Source of the DNA: an uncultured Bradyrhizobium sp.
GTDB taxonomy: Bacteria; Pseudomonadota; Alphaproteobacteria; Rhizobiales; Xanthobacteraceae
Direction of reading: 5' to 3'
Length of the DNA: 38,054 nucleotides
Assembly: GCF_936943645.1 (NCBI RefSeq)
Contig: NZ_CAKZJO010000111.1
Span: 1 to 38,054 of the forward strand
Part shown: positions 18,338 to 26,755 of the stretch, piece after piece
How the letters are laid out: the number at the start of each line of letters is the position of its first letter
Position numbering within the stretch: position 1 is the stretch's first letter
Made by a program: the position numbers and the translations under genes
Notes under the pieces: model-generated
Database searches by the model: none
What the model was told of the DNA's origin: nothing
Seen by the model: only the letters and a program-made list of their open reading frames with translations

Positions 18338-19105
18338 ATGCGCATCCTCTGCACCAATGACGACGGCATCCACGCTCCCGGTCTCAAGGTCGTGGAGGAG
18401 ATTGCGCGCGCGCTGTCCGACGACGTCTGGGTGGTGGCGCCCGAGCTCGACCAGTCCGGCGTGTCGCATTCGCTGTCGCTGAACGATCCGTTGCGCCTGC
18501 GCGAGGTCGGACCGCGGCACTTTGCCGTGCGCGGCACGCCGACCGACTGCGTCATCATGGGGGCGCGGCATATCCTGGGAAGCAAGGCGCCCGATCTCGT
18601 GCTGTCCGGGGTCAACAAGGGCCGCAACGTCGCCGAGGACGTGGTCTATTCCGGCACTATCGCCGGCGCGCTGGAGGGCACCATTCTCGGCCTGCCGTCG
18701 TTCGCGCTGTCGCAGGAGTTCAGCGTCGAGACTCGCGAGCGGCCGCCGTGGGACACCGCGCGGAAGTTCGGTCCCGACATCCTGCGCAAGGTGATCGCCG
18801 CCGGCATCCCCAAGGACACCGTCATCAATGTCAACTTCCCGTCCTGCGCGCCGGAGGATGTGCTCGGCATCCGCGTCACGCGCCAGGGCAAGCGCAATCT
18901 CGGTTTCCTCAGGATCGACGAGCGCAAGGACGGTCGGGGCAATCCCTATTTCTGGATTGGTTTCGAGCGCGCCGCGATGATGGACACACCGGCCAATGGC
19001 ACCGATCTGGCGGCGCTTCGCGAGCGCTACGTCTCGGTCACGCCGCTCAGGCTCGACCGCACCAACGAAGCGTTTTCGGAAGAGCTCAGCGCGACGTTGA
19101 AGTAG
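18338..19105 (+). CDS. surE: 5'/3'-nucleotidase SurE
   Basis: SurE is a metal-dependent survival phosphatase acting on nucleoside monophosphates and short polyphosphates. The ATG at 18338 (MRILCTNDDG) is the family start, giving 255 residues. A TTG at 18320 is in frame but would add six odd residues. Metal ligands are D8 and D9 (TNDDG), S40 (DQSGVSHS) and N93 (SGVNKGRN). SGTIAGALEG is conserved. It forms the surE-pcm-nlpD order known from enterobacteria, here split by an opposite-strand gene. Confidence 0.95.
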   Translation: MRILCTNDDGIHAPGLKVVEEIARALSDDVWVVAPELDQSGVSHSLSLNDPLRLREVGPRHFAVRGTPTDCVIMGARHILGSKAPDLVLSGVNKGRNVAEDVVYSGTIAGALEGTILGLPSFALSQEFSVETRERPPWDTARKFGPDILRKVIAAGIPKDTVINVNFPSCAPEDVLGIRVTRQGKRNLGFLRIDERKDGRGNPYFWIGFERAAMMDTPANGTDLAALRERYVSVTPLRLDRTNEAFSEELSATLK

Positions 19106-19124
19106 GAAGATCCGGAAATAGCGG

Positions 19125-19493
19125 CTACTCGCCGCGGAGCGCGGCTTCGATGGTCTTGCCGAGCGCGTCGAGCTGGAACGGCTTCTGCAGCGCGGGCCGG
19201 TCGCGGTACTGCTCGGGCAGGCCGGACGAGCCATAGCCGGTGGCGAAGATGAAGGGGCAGCCCTTGGCCTTGATGACGTCGGCGACCGGCGAGATGACCT
19301 TGCCGTTGACGTTGACGTCGAGGATGGCGATGTCGAATTCGGTCGCCTGGGCGAGCCGCATGGCCTCGGTGATGTCGCCGGCCTCGGCTGCGACCTTGTA
19401 GCCGAGCTCTTCGAGCATGTCCGCGACCATCATCCTGATCATCACCTCGTCCTCGACGAGGAATACAGAGCGGCCAGAAAGCCCCGCGGTCAT
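19125..19493 (-). CDS. Single-domain response regulator, FAT GUY type
   Basis: From the ATG at 19493, with AAGGA eight bases upstream, the product has 122 residues and consists only of a receiver domain. An ATG at 19511 would add six residues. Acidic pair E14-D15 (VEDE), phospho-acceptor D59 (AILDVNV) and the Lys of LQKPF are present. The segment CPFIFATGYGSSG carries the PFxFATG(Y/G) signature of the FAT GUY receivers, described for Sinorhizobium Sma0114 and often paired with HWE-type histidine kinases. No kinase is adjacent. It has no output domain, so it probably acts through protein contacts or as a phosphate relay. Confidence 0.9.
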   Translation of the reverse strand: MTAGLSGRSVFLVEDEVMIRMMVADMLEELGYKVAAEAGDITEAMRLAQATEFDIAILDVNVNGKVISPVADVIKAKGCPFIFATGYGSSGLPEQYRDRPALQKPFQLDALGKTIEAALRGE

Positions 19494-19645
19494 AGTTGAG
19501 TCCTTGCCCATTGCCCAAAACGTTCGCAGATAACACGAATCGACGCAATGCGCGTTTCGACGAACGGATGTCTGAAAATGGTCATCGCGGCTCGCTTATG
19601 GCAAGCCTATTTGTGGTCAAATACGTTGCGCCAAGGCTATCATGG

Positions 19646-19661
19646 GTTCCTGGACAGGAAC
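19646..19661. promoter_or_regulatory. Inverted repeat upstream of pcm
   Basis: GTTCCTG (19646-19652) and CAGGAAC (19655-19661) form perfect 7-bp arms around two bases, 59 bases before the pcm ATG in the 227-bp divergent gap between the receiver gene and pcm. It could be an operator or a hairpin in the pcm leader. No regulator can be named. Confidence 0.35.
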
Positions 19662-19720
19662 AAGATTCCCGCATCCGGGCTTGAGGCCGATCGGGCTCGG
19701 CAAGACAGCGTCAGCAGGCA

Positions 19721-20371
19721 ATGACCTCTCATCAGCACCCGCCGGAAAAGATGATGTTTCAGCTCACGCTGAGGCGTCGGGGCATCAGCGATCAGGCGGT
19801 GCTGCGAACCATGGAGGAGGTGCCGCGCGAACTCTTCGTCGACGAGGCCGATCGCGAGGGCGCCTACCGGGACAGTGCGCTGCCGATCGCCTGCGGGCAG
19901 ACCATCAGCCAGCCCTTCGTCGTCGCCTACATGACCGAGCAGCTTCAGCTCCAGAAGCAGCATCGCGTCCTCGAGATCGGCACCGGCTCGGGCTACCAGG
20001 CGGCCGTGCTGTCCCGGCTCGCCGGCCAGGTCCTGACGGTCGAGCGCTATCGCAAGCTTGCCGATACGGCACGCGCCCGGCTCGAAAAGCTCGATTGTCA
20101 CAATGTCGAGGTGATGCTTGGCGACGGGCTTAACCTGCCGCCCAATATCGGCCCATTCGATCGCATCATCGTCACAGCCGCCATGGAGCAGATCCCCGAG
20201 AACCTGGTCGAGCGGCTCGAAGTCGGGGGTATCCTGATCGCACCGGTCGGCCCCCATCAGGGCGTGCAGACGCTGATCCGGCTGACCCGGACCGCAGGGG
20301 GGATCGAGCGCAGGGAACTCGTCGAGGTCCGGTTCGTGCCGGCACTGCCCGGCGTGGCGCGGGAGCTGTAG
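19721..20371 (+). CDS. pcm: Protein-L-isoaspartate O-methyltransferase
   Basis: Pcm repairs isoaspartyl residues in aged proteins using S-adenosylmethionine. It has 216 residues. The family-specific GQTISQPFVVAYM is at 59-71. SAM motif I VLEIGTGSG is at 83-91, followed by YQAAVLS. Later blocks are GDGLNLPP and FDRIIVTAAMEQIP, with IAPVG near the C-terminus. It lies between surE and the nlpD-like gene, as in enterobacteria. Confidence 0.95.
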   Translation: MTSHQHPPEKMMFQLTLRRRGISDQAVLRTMEEVPRELFVDEADREGAYRDSALPIACGQTISQPFVVAYMTEQLQLQKQHRVLEIGTGSGYQAAVLSRLAGQVLTVERYRKLADTARARLEKLDCHNVEVMLGDGLNLPPNIGPFDRIIVTAAMEQIPENLVERLEVGGILIAPVGPHQGVQTLIRLTRTAGGIERRELVEVRFVPALPGVAREL

Positions 20372-20480
20372 AATTCCGGATCGGCTGTGCCGCCAACATC
20401 TTATTGGGAGGGTTAAGCCGTTATTTACTCGACGCGTGTTTACTTAAAACACCAGTTCTGTTGCGTACGAGTGAGTAACC

Positions 20481-21866
20481 ATGTCCGCTGTCGCCGAGTT
20501 GCTTTACTCGCGCCGCGTGCCGCAGGTCGCGGTGCTGGCGCTGATCTCCTTCAGCTTCGCAGGGTGCAGCGCCGACATGTCGTCGCGACTGTCCCAGTCG
20601 AACTTCTCCAATCCCTTCTCGTCAGAGTCGACCGGCTCGGTGCAGCAGGCCCCGCCGCACCAGCCGCGTGAGCTGCCGCAATATGCGCGGCCGCAGACCC
20701 AGCCCGGATATTATCAGTCGCAGCCCTTGCCGCCGCCGGCGGTGTCCGCGCCGCAATCCTATCCCGTTGCGGGTGGTGGCGGCGTGTCCGGAGGCGGACG
20801 CGGCGTCAGCTCCTACGCGCCCCCGGCGCAGCCGCATCTGGAAACCACGGCCACCGTGCCGGTGCGCTCCGTTGCCGCCGCCCAGCCGGCCGGCGGCACC
20901 AAGATCATCGTCGGCACCAGCGACACCCTCGACGTGCTCGCCAAGCGCTATCACGTCACGCCGCAGGCGATCCTCGCCGCCAACGGCTACAAGGGCCCGC
21001 GCGCGCTGTCGCCCGGCCAGCAGCTGATCATCCCGCATCCGGCCACGGCCGCTGCGCCCGCACCTGCGTTGGCTCCCGTTGCGGCCGCTCCGGCCGCAAA
21101 GCCGGTTGCGGCCATGGCTGCGCCGCCGAGCACGCATTTCGTCAATCACGGCGACACGCTCGCCAGCATCGCGCGCAAGAACCATATCTCGTCGGCCGAG
21201 CTCGCCCGTGCCAACGGCCTCGATCCCTCGGCCAAACTGAAGCTCGGCACCAAGCTGACGGTGCCCGGCGCGAAGACCGCTGCTCTCGCAGCGCCGGTGG
21301 CCGCTGCGCCCGTCGGGGCTGCTCCGGTCGCGGGGACGCTGCAGCCCGTTGCGGCTGCGCCCGCGCCAGCAACGAAGATGGCCGCCGCCGCGCCGGTGCA
21401 GAGCGCGCGCCTCGCCCAGGCAACGACCAATGTCGAAGAGAAGCCCGCGGAGGCTCCGGCGAAGGCTGCCGAGACCACCAGCGCGCTTCCGACCTTCCGC
21501 TGGCCGGTCCGCGGCAAGGTGGTCACCAGCTACGGCGCCAAGACCAACGGCAAATCCAACGACGGCATCAATCTGGCGGTGCCCGAGGGAACGCCGGTCA
21601 AGGCGGCTGAAGACGGCGTCGTCGCCTATTCCGGCAACGAGCTGAAGGGTTACGGCAATCTGGTCCTGGTTCGGCACTCCAACGGCTACGTCACCGCATA
21701 TGCCCATGCGAGTGAGCTGTTGGTGAAGCGCGGCGATACCATCAAGCGCGGTCAGGTCATTGCCAAGTCGGGTCAATCCGGGGAGGTGGCGTCGCCGCAG
21801 CTCCACTTCGAGATCCGCAAGGGATCGAGCCCGGTTGACCCGCTTCAATTCCTGAACGGGGCGTGA
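20481..21866 (+). CDS. nlpD: NlpD-like LysM/LytM lipoprotein, catalytically degenerate
   Basis: This predicted lipoprotein of 461 residues has a hydrophobic signal ending in SFAGC, with lipidated C29. A Pro/Gln-rich linker is followed by two LysM domains (about 137-185 and 213-258), which bind peptidoglycan, and a C-terminal LytM/M23 domain from about 339. Active LytM zinc ligands are replaced: the usual HxxxD is N360/N364 (NDGIN) and the first His of HxH is Q440 (QLHFEI). H409 and H442 remain. Such degenerate domains, as in NlpD and EnvC, activate amidases rather than cut the wall. DipM, the alphaproteobacterial LysM-LytM division factor, is the nearest functional comparison. Confidence 0.88.
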   Translation: MSAVAELLYSRRVPQVAVLALISFSFAGCSADMSSRLSQSNFSNPFSSESTGSVQQAPPHQPRELPQYARPQTQPGYYQSQPLPPPAVSAPQSYPVAGGGGVSGGGRGVSSYAPPAQPHLETTATVPVRSVAAAQPAGGTKIIVGTSDTLDVLAKRYHVTPQAILAANGYKGPRALSPGQQLIIPHPATAAAPAPALAPVAAAPAAKPVAAMAAPPSTHFVNHGDTLASIARKNHISSAELARANGLDPSAKLKLGTKLTVPGAKTAALAAPVAAAPVGAAPVAGTLQPVAAAPAPATKMAAAAPVQSARLAQATTNVEEKPAEAPAKAAETTSALPTFRWPVRGKVVTSYGAKTNGKSNDGINLAVPEGTPVKAAEDGVVAYSGNELKGYGNLVLVRHSNGYVTAYAHASELLVKRGDTIKRGQVIAKSGQSGEVASPQLHFEIRKGSSPVDPLQFLNGA

Positions 21867-21905
21867 GGCCTACGCAGAGCAGGGCACACTCCCGCCACAG
21901 GTGAA

Positions 21906-22008
21906 CTGTCATTGTCCGCGAAGGCGGACGATCCAGTACGCCGCAGCCTCTCGATCGATCGCAACTGTCTCTGGAATACTGGATTCCCCGCCTGCGCAGG
22001 GAATGACG
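21906..22008. repeat. Dispersed palindromic repeat, copy 2
   Basis: This is the second copy of the element at 16239-16361, in the same orientation. Shared blocks are ATCCAGTACGCCGC and GTCTCTGGAATACTGGAT, with variable hairpin ends (TGTCCGCGAAGGCGGAC, and CCCCGCCTGCGCAGGG). It separates the convergent nlpD-like and DUF815 genes and could also end their transcripts. Confidence 0.85.
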
Positions 22009-22034
22009 GTTTTGGGTCGGGCGAGACTGTCCAG

Positions 22035-23051
22035 CTACTTCGCCGTCAGCTTCACGCCGAGCCGTCCCGCCAGTTCCTGCACGAACTGCCAGGCGACGCG
22101 GCCCGAGCGTGAGCCCCGGGTTGTCGACCATTCAAGCGCTTCGCGCTCCAGCGCCTCGTCGTCGATCTCAACGCCGAAATGGCTGCAATAGCCGCGCACC
22201 ATGGCGAGATATTCGTCCTGGCTGCAGCGGTGGAAGCCCAGCCACAGGCCGAAGCGATCCGACAGCGAGACCTTTTCCTCGACGGCTTCACCGGGGTTGA
22301 TCGCGGTCGAGCGCTCGTTCTCGATCATGTCGCGCGCCAGGAGATGGCGACGGTTCGACGTGGCGTAGAGCACGACGTTCTCGGGCCGGCCCTCGATGCC
22401 GCCTTCGAGCACGGCCTTGAGCGACTTGTAGGACGCGTCGTTGCCATCGAAGGAGAGGTCGTCGATGAACACGATGAAATGGAAGCTGGAGTCGCGCAGC
22501 TTTTCCATCAGCAGCGGCAATGTTTCGATGTCCTCGCGGTGGATCTCGATCAGCTTCAGCCTGTCGGCGGCCTTGCGGTCGGCATTGATGCTGGCATGCG
22601 CGGCCTTCACCAGCGACGACTTGCCCATGCCGCGCGCGCCCCAGAGCAAGGCGTTGTTCGCCGGCAGGCCATTGGCGAAGCGCTCGGTGTTCTCCATCAG
22701 GATGTCGCGCATGCGGTCGACGCCTTTGAGCAGGAACAGCTCGACGCGGCTGACCCGCGGCACCGCCGAAAGGCGGCCGTCGGGGTGCCAGACATAGGCA
22801 TCCGCCCGTTCGAACGACTGAGGCTCTGCGGCCGGCTTGCCCTGGGCGGCGAGGTGCGCCGCAATGGTCTCCAGTGCGCGGACGATGCGCTCCTGGGAGA
22901 GGTCCGGCGCTGCCTTGAGCGGGGCCTTGAGAGCGGCCTTGGCGGTCTTCTTGGTCGCACCCTTGGGGCGATTTGCCGCGACGCGGGTGGGCGTCCTGGC
23001 AGGAGTACGGGGGCCTTTGCCGGCCGGGCTTTTGCTTGTGTTTTTGGGCAT
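22035..23051 (-). CDS. AAA+ ATPase of the DUF815 family
   Basis: The start chosen is the ATG at 23051 (MPKNTSKSP), with AGGA nine bases upstream. It gives 338 residues, and the longer open frame upstream is unlikely. The first 45 residues are a basic Lys/Ala/Pro tail. Walker A is GARGMGKSS (138-146), and Walker B is FIVFIDD (192-198) followed by LSFDG. ATSNRRHLL is a sensor-1-like block. DUF815 proteins are widespread predicted ATPases with no firmly assigned role. The gene is divergent from yajC-secDF. That neighbourhood gives no proof of a link to secretion. Confidence 0.88.
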   Translation of the reverse strand: MPKNTSKSPAGKGPRTPARTPTRVAANRPKGATKKTAKAALKAPLKAAPDLSQERIVRALETIAAHLAAQGKPAAEPQSFERADAYVWHPDGRLSAVPRVSRVELFLLKGVDRMRDILMENTERFANGLPANNALLWGARGMGKSSLVKAAHASINADRKAADRLKLIEIHREDIETLPLLMEKLRDSSFHFIVFIDDLSFDGNDASYKSLKAVLEGGIEGRPENVVLYATSNRRHLLARDMIENERSTAINPGEAVEEKVSLSDRFGLWLGFHRCSQDEYLAMVRGYCSHFGVEIDDEALEREALEWSTTRGSRSGRVAWQFVQELAGRLGVKLTAK

Positions 23052-23232
23052 GTCCGAAGTTCCTGAGAATGCAGCCTTATCGGGCCTGACGGCGCGCCGC
23101 AAGATGGCCAAATCGCCGGTCTGGCAGCGTTGCAATTGGGGCAATGGCCGCTATAGTCCGCGCGAATTTGACCGAACCGGTCGCCCCAGCGGGCCTGACC
23201 GGCTTCCCCCGTTTCTCACGAGGATCGTCCGA

Positions 23233-23610
23233 ATGCTGATTACCTCTGCGTATGCCCAGGCTGCGGGCGCCGGTGACACCAACAGCATGTTGATGTCGCT
23301 GCTGCCGTTCGCCCTGATCTTCGTGATCATGTACTTCCTGATTCTGCGTCCGCAGCAGAAGAAGGTCCGCGACCATGCCGACCTCGTGAAGAACATCCGC
23401 CGCGGCGACACCGTCGTGACCTCGGGCGGCCTCGTCGGCAAGGTCACCAAGGTCGTCGACGACGACCAGATCGAGTTCGAGATTTCCGACGGCGTGCGCG
23501 TGCGCCAGATGCGCCAGATGATCTCGGGCGTGCGTGCCAAGGGAGAGCCGGCCAAGGAAAGCAAGGAAGCCGCCAAGGAAAGCGCGAAGGACGACGCCGC
23601 CTCGAAGTGA
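23233..23610 (+). CDS. yajC: Preprotein translocase accessory subunit YajC
   Basis: This is a single-span inner-membrane protein that associates with SecDF. The ATG at 23233 (MLITSAYAQAAG) gives 125 residues. The frame is open far upstream, but that overlaps the opposite DUF815 gene and is a shadow. There is one membrane helix (LLPFALIFVIMYFLILRPQQ) with the family-defining RPQQKK, then IRRGDTVVTSGGLVGKV. The C-terminal tail is Lys/Glu/Ala-rich. It is followed by secD after 47 bases. Confidence 0.95.
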   Translation: MLITSAYAQAAGAGDTNSMLMSLLPFALIFVIMYFLILRPQQKKVRDHADLVKNIRRGDTVVTSGGLVGKVTKVVDDDQIEFEISDGVRVRQMRQMISGVRAKGEPAKESKEAAKESAKDDAASK

Positions 23611-23657
23611 GCGTGTCCGCGAGCATCTCAAGTCTCCTGATCTGACAGGTCCAGTCG

Positions 23658-25262
23658 ATGTTGTATTTCACGCGGTGGAAGGCGCTGGGGGTTATCCTGA
23701 CGGCGCTGATCGTGTGCCTCTGCGCGGTCCCGAATTTCTTCCCTGAGGCCCAGGTCAAGACCTGGCCGGCCTGGGCGCAGCGTCGGCTCGTGCTCGGTCT
23801 CGATCTCCAGGGCGGCTCGTCCCTGCAGCTCGAGGTCGATTCCAACTACGTGAAGAAGGAAAAGCTCGACCAGGTTCGCGACGACGTCCGTCGCGTGCTT
23901 CGCGAGGCCAAGATCGGCTTCACCGGCGGCGTCACCGTGCGCAACGACGCGGCCGAGGTTCGCATCACCAAGGACACCGACCTGCAGCCGGCGCTCGCCA
24001 AGTTGCGCGAGCTTGCGCAGCCGATCGGCGGCCTGATGGGGTCCAGCGGTCAACGCGACCTTGAAATCACCGATGCTGGCGGCGGATTGATCCGCCTCAG
24101 CATTCCCGAGGCCGCGATGATCGAGCGCTTGCGCAAGACCATCGAGCAGTCGATCCAGATCGTCGAGAAGCGCGTCAACGAGCTCGGCACCGTCGAGCCC
24201 ATCATCCAGCGTCAGGGGAACGACCGCATCCTGGTCCAGGTGCCGGGTTTGCAGGACCCCACCCATTTGAAGGAATTGCTGGGCAAGACCGCGAAGATGG
24301 AATTTCGCATGGTCGACCCCTCGGTGCCGCCGGATCAGGCGCAAGCGGGGAGGGTGCCGCCGGAATCTGAAGTCCTGATGAGCGCATCGCCCCCGCCGAC
24401 CCCCTATGTGGTCAAGAAGCAGGTCCTGGTTGCGGGCGGCGATCTGACCGACGCCCAGGCGACCTTCGACCAGCGGACCAATGAGCCGGTCGTCAGCTTC
24501 AAGTTCAATACGTCGGGCGCACGCAAGTTCTCGCAGGCCACGCAGGAGAATGTCGGACTGCCCTTCGCGATCGTCCTCGACGGCAAGGTGATCTCGGCGC
24601 CGGTCATTCGCGAGCCGATCACCGGCGGCCAGGGCCAGATTTCCGGCAGTTTCACCGTACAGTCGGCCAACGACCTCGCGATCCTGTTGCGCGCCGGCGC
24701 GCTGCCGGCGCCGCTCACGGTGGTCGAGGAACGCACCGTCGGTCCGGGCCTCGGCCAGGATTCGATCGACAAGGGTGAGCTGGCGGCCTATGTCGGCTCG
24801 ATTCTCGTCATCGTGTTCATGCTTGTGACCTACCGGCTGTTCGGCGTGTTCGCCAATATCGCGGTGGCCATCAACGTCGCCATGATCTTTGGTCTGTTGT
24901 CGCTGCTCAGCGCCACGCTGACGCTGCCCGGCATCGCCGGCATCGTGCTCACCGTCGGCATCGCGGTCGACTCCAACGTGCTGATCTATGAGCGCATCCG
25001 TGAGGAGCTGCGGGGCGGAAGGACTCCGATTTCGGCGATCGATGCAGGCTTCAAGCGGGCGCTTGCGACCATCCTCGATTCCAACATCACCACCTTCATT
25101 GCCGCTGCCGTGCTGTTCATGATCGGCACCGGACCGGTTCGCGGCTTCGCTGTAACGCTCGGTATCGGCATCATCACCACCGTGTTCACCGCCTTCACCA
25201 TGACCCGCCTGATCGTCGCCTGGTGGGTGCAGTGGAAGCGGCCGAAGACTGTGCCGATTTGA
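23658..25262 (+). CDS. secD: Protein translocase subunit SecD
   Basis: SecD, with SecF, uses the proton gradient to pull preproteins through SecYEG. It has 534 residues. There is an N-terminal membrane helix, then the conserved LGLDLQGGSS. A large periplasmic region (P1) follows, then five C-terminal helices of the RND fold including GIAGIVLTVGIAVDSNVLIY with the conserved Asp. It lies in the order yajC-secD-secF. Confidence 0.97.
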   Translation: MLYFTRWKALGVILTALIVCLCAVPNFFPEAQVKTWPAWAQRRLVLGLDLQGGSSLQLEVDSNYVKKEKLDQVRDDVRRVLREAKIGFTGGVTVRNDAAEVRITKDTDLQPALAKLRELAQPIGGLMGSSGQRDLEITDAGGGLIRLSIPEAAMIERLRKTIEQSIQIVEKRVNELGTVEPIIQRQGNDRILVQVPGLQDPTHLKELLGKTAKMEFRMVDPSVPPDQAQAGRVPPESEVLMSASPPPTPYVVKKQVLVAGGDLTDAQATFDQRTNEPVVSFKFNTSGARKFSQATQENVGLPFAIVLDGKVISAPVIREPITGGQGQISGSFTVQSANDLAILLRAGALPAPLTVVEERTVGPGLGQDSIDKGELAAYVGSILVIVFMLVTYRLFGVFANIAVAINVAMIFGLLSLLSATLTLPGIAGIVLTVGIAVDSNVLIYERIREELRGGRTPISAIDAGFKRALATILDSNITTFIAAAVLFMIGTGPVRGFAVTLGIGIITTVFTAFTMTRLIVAWWVQWKRPKTVPI

Positions 25263-25278
25263 TCATTCGAGGCCGGCT

Positions 25279-26304
25279 GTGACCACCACTCAACTCGTTC
25301 TCATCTCTCTCGGCGTCCTGATTGCCGTGCTGACCGTGGTCAGCGTGCTGGGTCTGCTGCCGTCGCTCCGCATCGTGCCAGACGACACGCATTTCGACTT
25401 CACCCAGTTCCGCCGCATCTCGTTCCCGATCTCGGCGACGCTCTCGATCATCGCCATCGTGCTGTTTTTCACGCATGGCCTGAACTTCGGCATCGACTTC
25501 AAGGGTGGTACCTTGATGGAGGTGCGGGCCAAGTCGGGCACCGCCGATCTCGGGCAGATGCGCACGACCCTTGGCGGCCTCGGCCTCGGCGAAGTCCAGC
25601 TGCAGCAATTCGGCGGTCCTGCCGACGTGCTGCTTCGCGTTGCCGAGCAGCCGGGTGGCGACAAGGCGCAGCAGGCCGCCGTGGACAAGGTGCGCGGCGC
25701 TCTCGGCGATTCCGTGGATTACCGCCGCGTCGAAGTGGTGGGCCCGCGCGTCTCCGGCGAACTGCTGGGCTGGGGCATGGCCGGCCTGATGCTCGCGATC
25801 GGCGCGATCCTGATCTATCTCTGGTTCCGCTTCGAATGGCAGTTCGCACTGGGCGCGATGATCGCCAACGTGCACGACATCGTGCTGACGATCGGCTTCA
25901 TGTCGATCAGCCAGGTCGATTTCGACCTGACCAGCATCGCGGCGCTGCTGACCATTCTCGGCTATTCGCTCAACGACACCGTCGTCATCTACGACCGTAT
26001 CCGCGAAATGCTGCGGCGCTACAAGAAGATGCCGATGCCGCAGCTGCTCAACGAGTCCATCAACTCGACGCTGTCGCGCTCGATCATCACCCACGTCACG
26101 GTGACGCTGGCATTGCTGGCCCTGCTGCTGTTCGGCGGTCACGCCATCCACAGCTTCACCGCGGTGATGATGTTCGGCGTGGTGCTGGTCGGCACTTACA
26201 CCTCGATCTTCATCGCGGCGCCGATCCTGATCTATCTCGGCGTCGGCGAGCACCGTGAGGATGCGAAGGACGAGGCTGCGCCGGCGAAGAAAACCAAGGC
26301 ATGA
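25279..26304 (+). CDS. secF: Protein translocase subunit SecF
   Basis: SecF is the partner of SecD. The GTG start at 25279 with GAGG upstream gives 341 residues. It has an N-terminal helix, then a segment that reaches the conserved LNFGIDFKGGTLMEV. Further helices include LLTILGYSLNDTVVIYDRIR, typical of SecF. The N-terminus before the first conserved helix carries an extra hydrophobic segment (residues 1-30), seen in some alphaproteobacterial SecF. The C-terminal tail is Lys/Ala-rich. Confidence 0.96.
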   Translation: MTTTQLVLISLGVLIAVLTVVSVLGLLPSLRIVPDDTHFDFTQFRRISFPISATLSIIAIVLFFTHGLNFGIDFKGGTLMEVRAKSGTADLGQMRTTLGGLGLGEVQLQQFGGPADVLLRVAEQPGGDKAQQAAVDKVRGALGDSVDYRRVEVVGPRVSGELLGWGMAGLMLAIGAILIYLWFRFEWQFALGAMIANVHDIVLTIGFMSISQVDFDLTSIAALLTILGYSLNDTVVIYDRIREMLRRYKKMPMPQLLNESINSTLSRSIITHVTVTLALLALLLFGGHAIHSFTAVMMFGVVLVGTYTSIFIAAPILIYLGVGEHREDAKDEAAPAKKTKA

Positions 26305-26356
26305 TCCGAACCGCATGCCCTCGCAGGCGTTTGCGAGGGCAATAGGCTTATTCGGA
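26305..26356 (+). promoter_or_regulatory. Nested hairpin between secF and next gene
   Basis: The inner stem pairs 26316-26325 with 26332-26341 (10 bp, perfect, loop GGCGTT). Outer arms pair 26305-26310 (TCCGAA, directly after the secF stop) with 26351-26356 (TTCGGA). No T-tract follows, so this is more like a processing, attenuation or stability element than a terminator. It ends eight bases before the ATG at 26365. Confidence 0.5.
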
Positions 26357-26364
26357 CGAAGCAT

Positions 26365-26748
26365 ATGGCCGGCGATCCCAACGCACCCCATTTCCCGCGC
26401 TCGGCGCCGATCGAGGCCTATGGCAAGGGCGGCTTCGCCTTCGCCGGCATGTCGCACCGGGGATCGCTGCTGTGCCTGCCTGATGCGATCTGGGCCTGGG
26501 ATGTGACTGATCCCGCGAAGATCGACCGTTACTCGCTGGACCGGGTGTTCACAGCCGCCAATGGCATCGACACGCTCCTGATCGGCACCGGGACCGGGCT
26601 GTGGCTGCCGCCGCCGGAACTGCGCCAGGCGCTCAAGGCGGTGAGGGTGGTGCTCGACACGATGCAGACCGGCCCCGCGGTGCGCACCTACAACATCATG
26701 ATCGGCGAACGGCGGCGGGTCGCTGCCGCGCTGATCGCGGTGCCATGA
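26365..26748 (+). CDS. Mth938/DUF498-domain protein, NDUFAF3-like
   Basis: The product has 127 residues with the Mth938 fold signature: GFAFAGMSHRGSLLCLP, DTLLIGTGTG and the C-terminal TYNIMIGERRRVAAALI. Eukaryotic NDUFAF3, an assembly factor of respiratory complex I, belongs to this family. Alphaproteobacterial homologues are known to sit beside secDF. That makes a role in membrane assembly of complex I likely but unproven here. The next gene belongs to the family of another complex I assembly factor. Confidence 0.85.
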   Translation: MAGDPNAPHFPRSAPIEAYGKGGFAFAGMSHRGSLLCLPDAIWAWDVTDPAKIDRYSLDRVFTAANGIDTLLIGTGTGLWLPPPELRQALKAVRVVLDTMQTGPAVRTYNIMIGERRRVAAALIAVP

Positions 26749-26755
26749 ACAGCAC

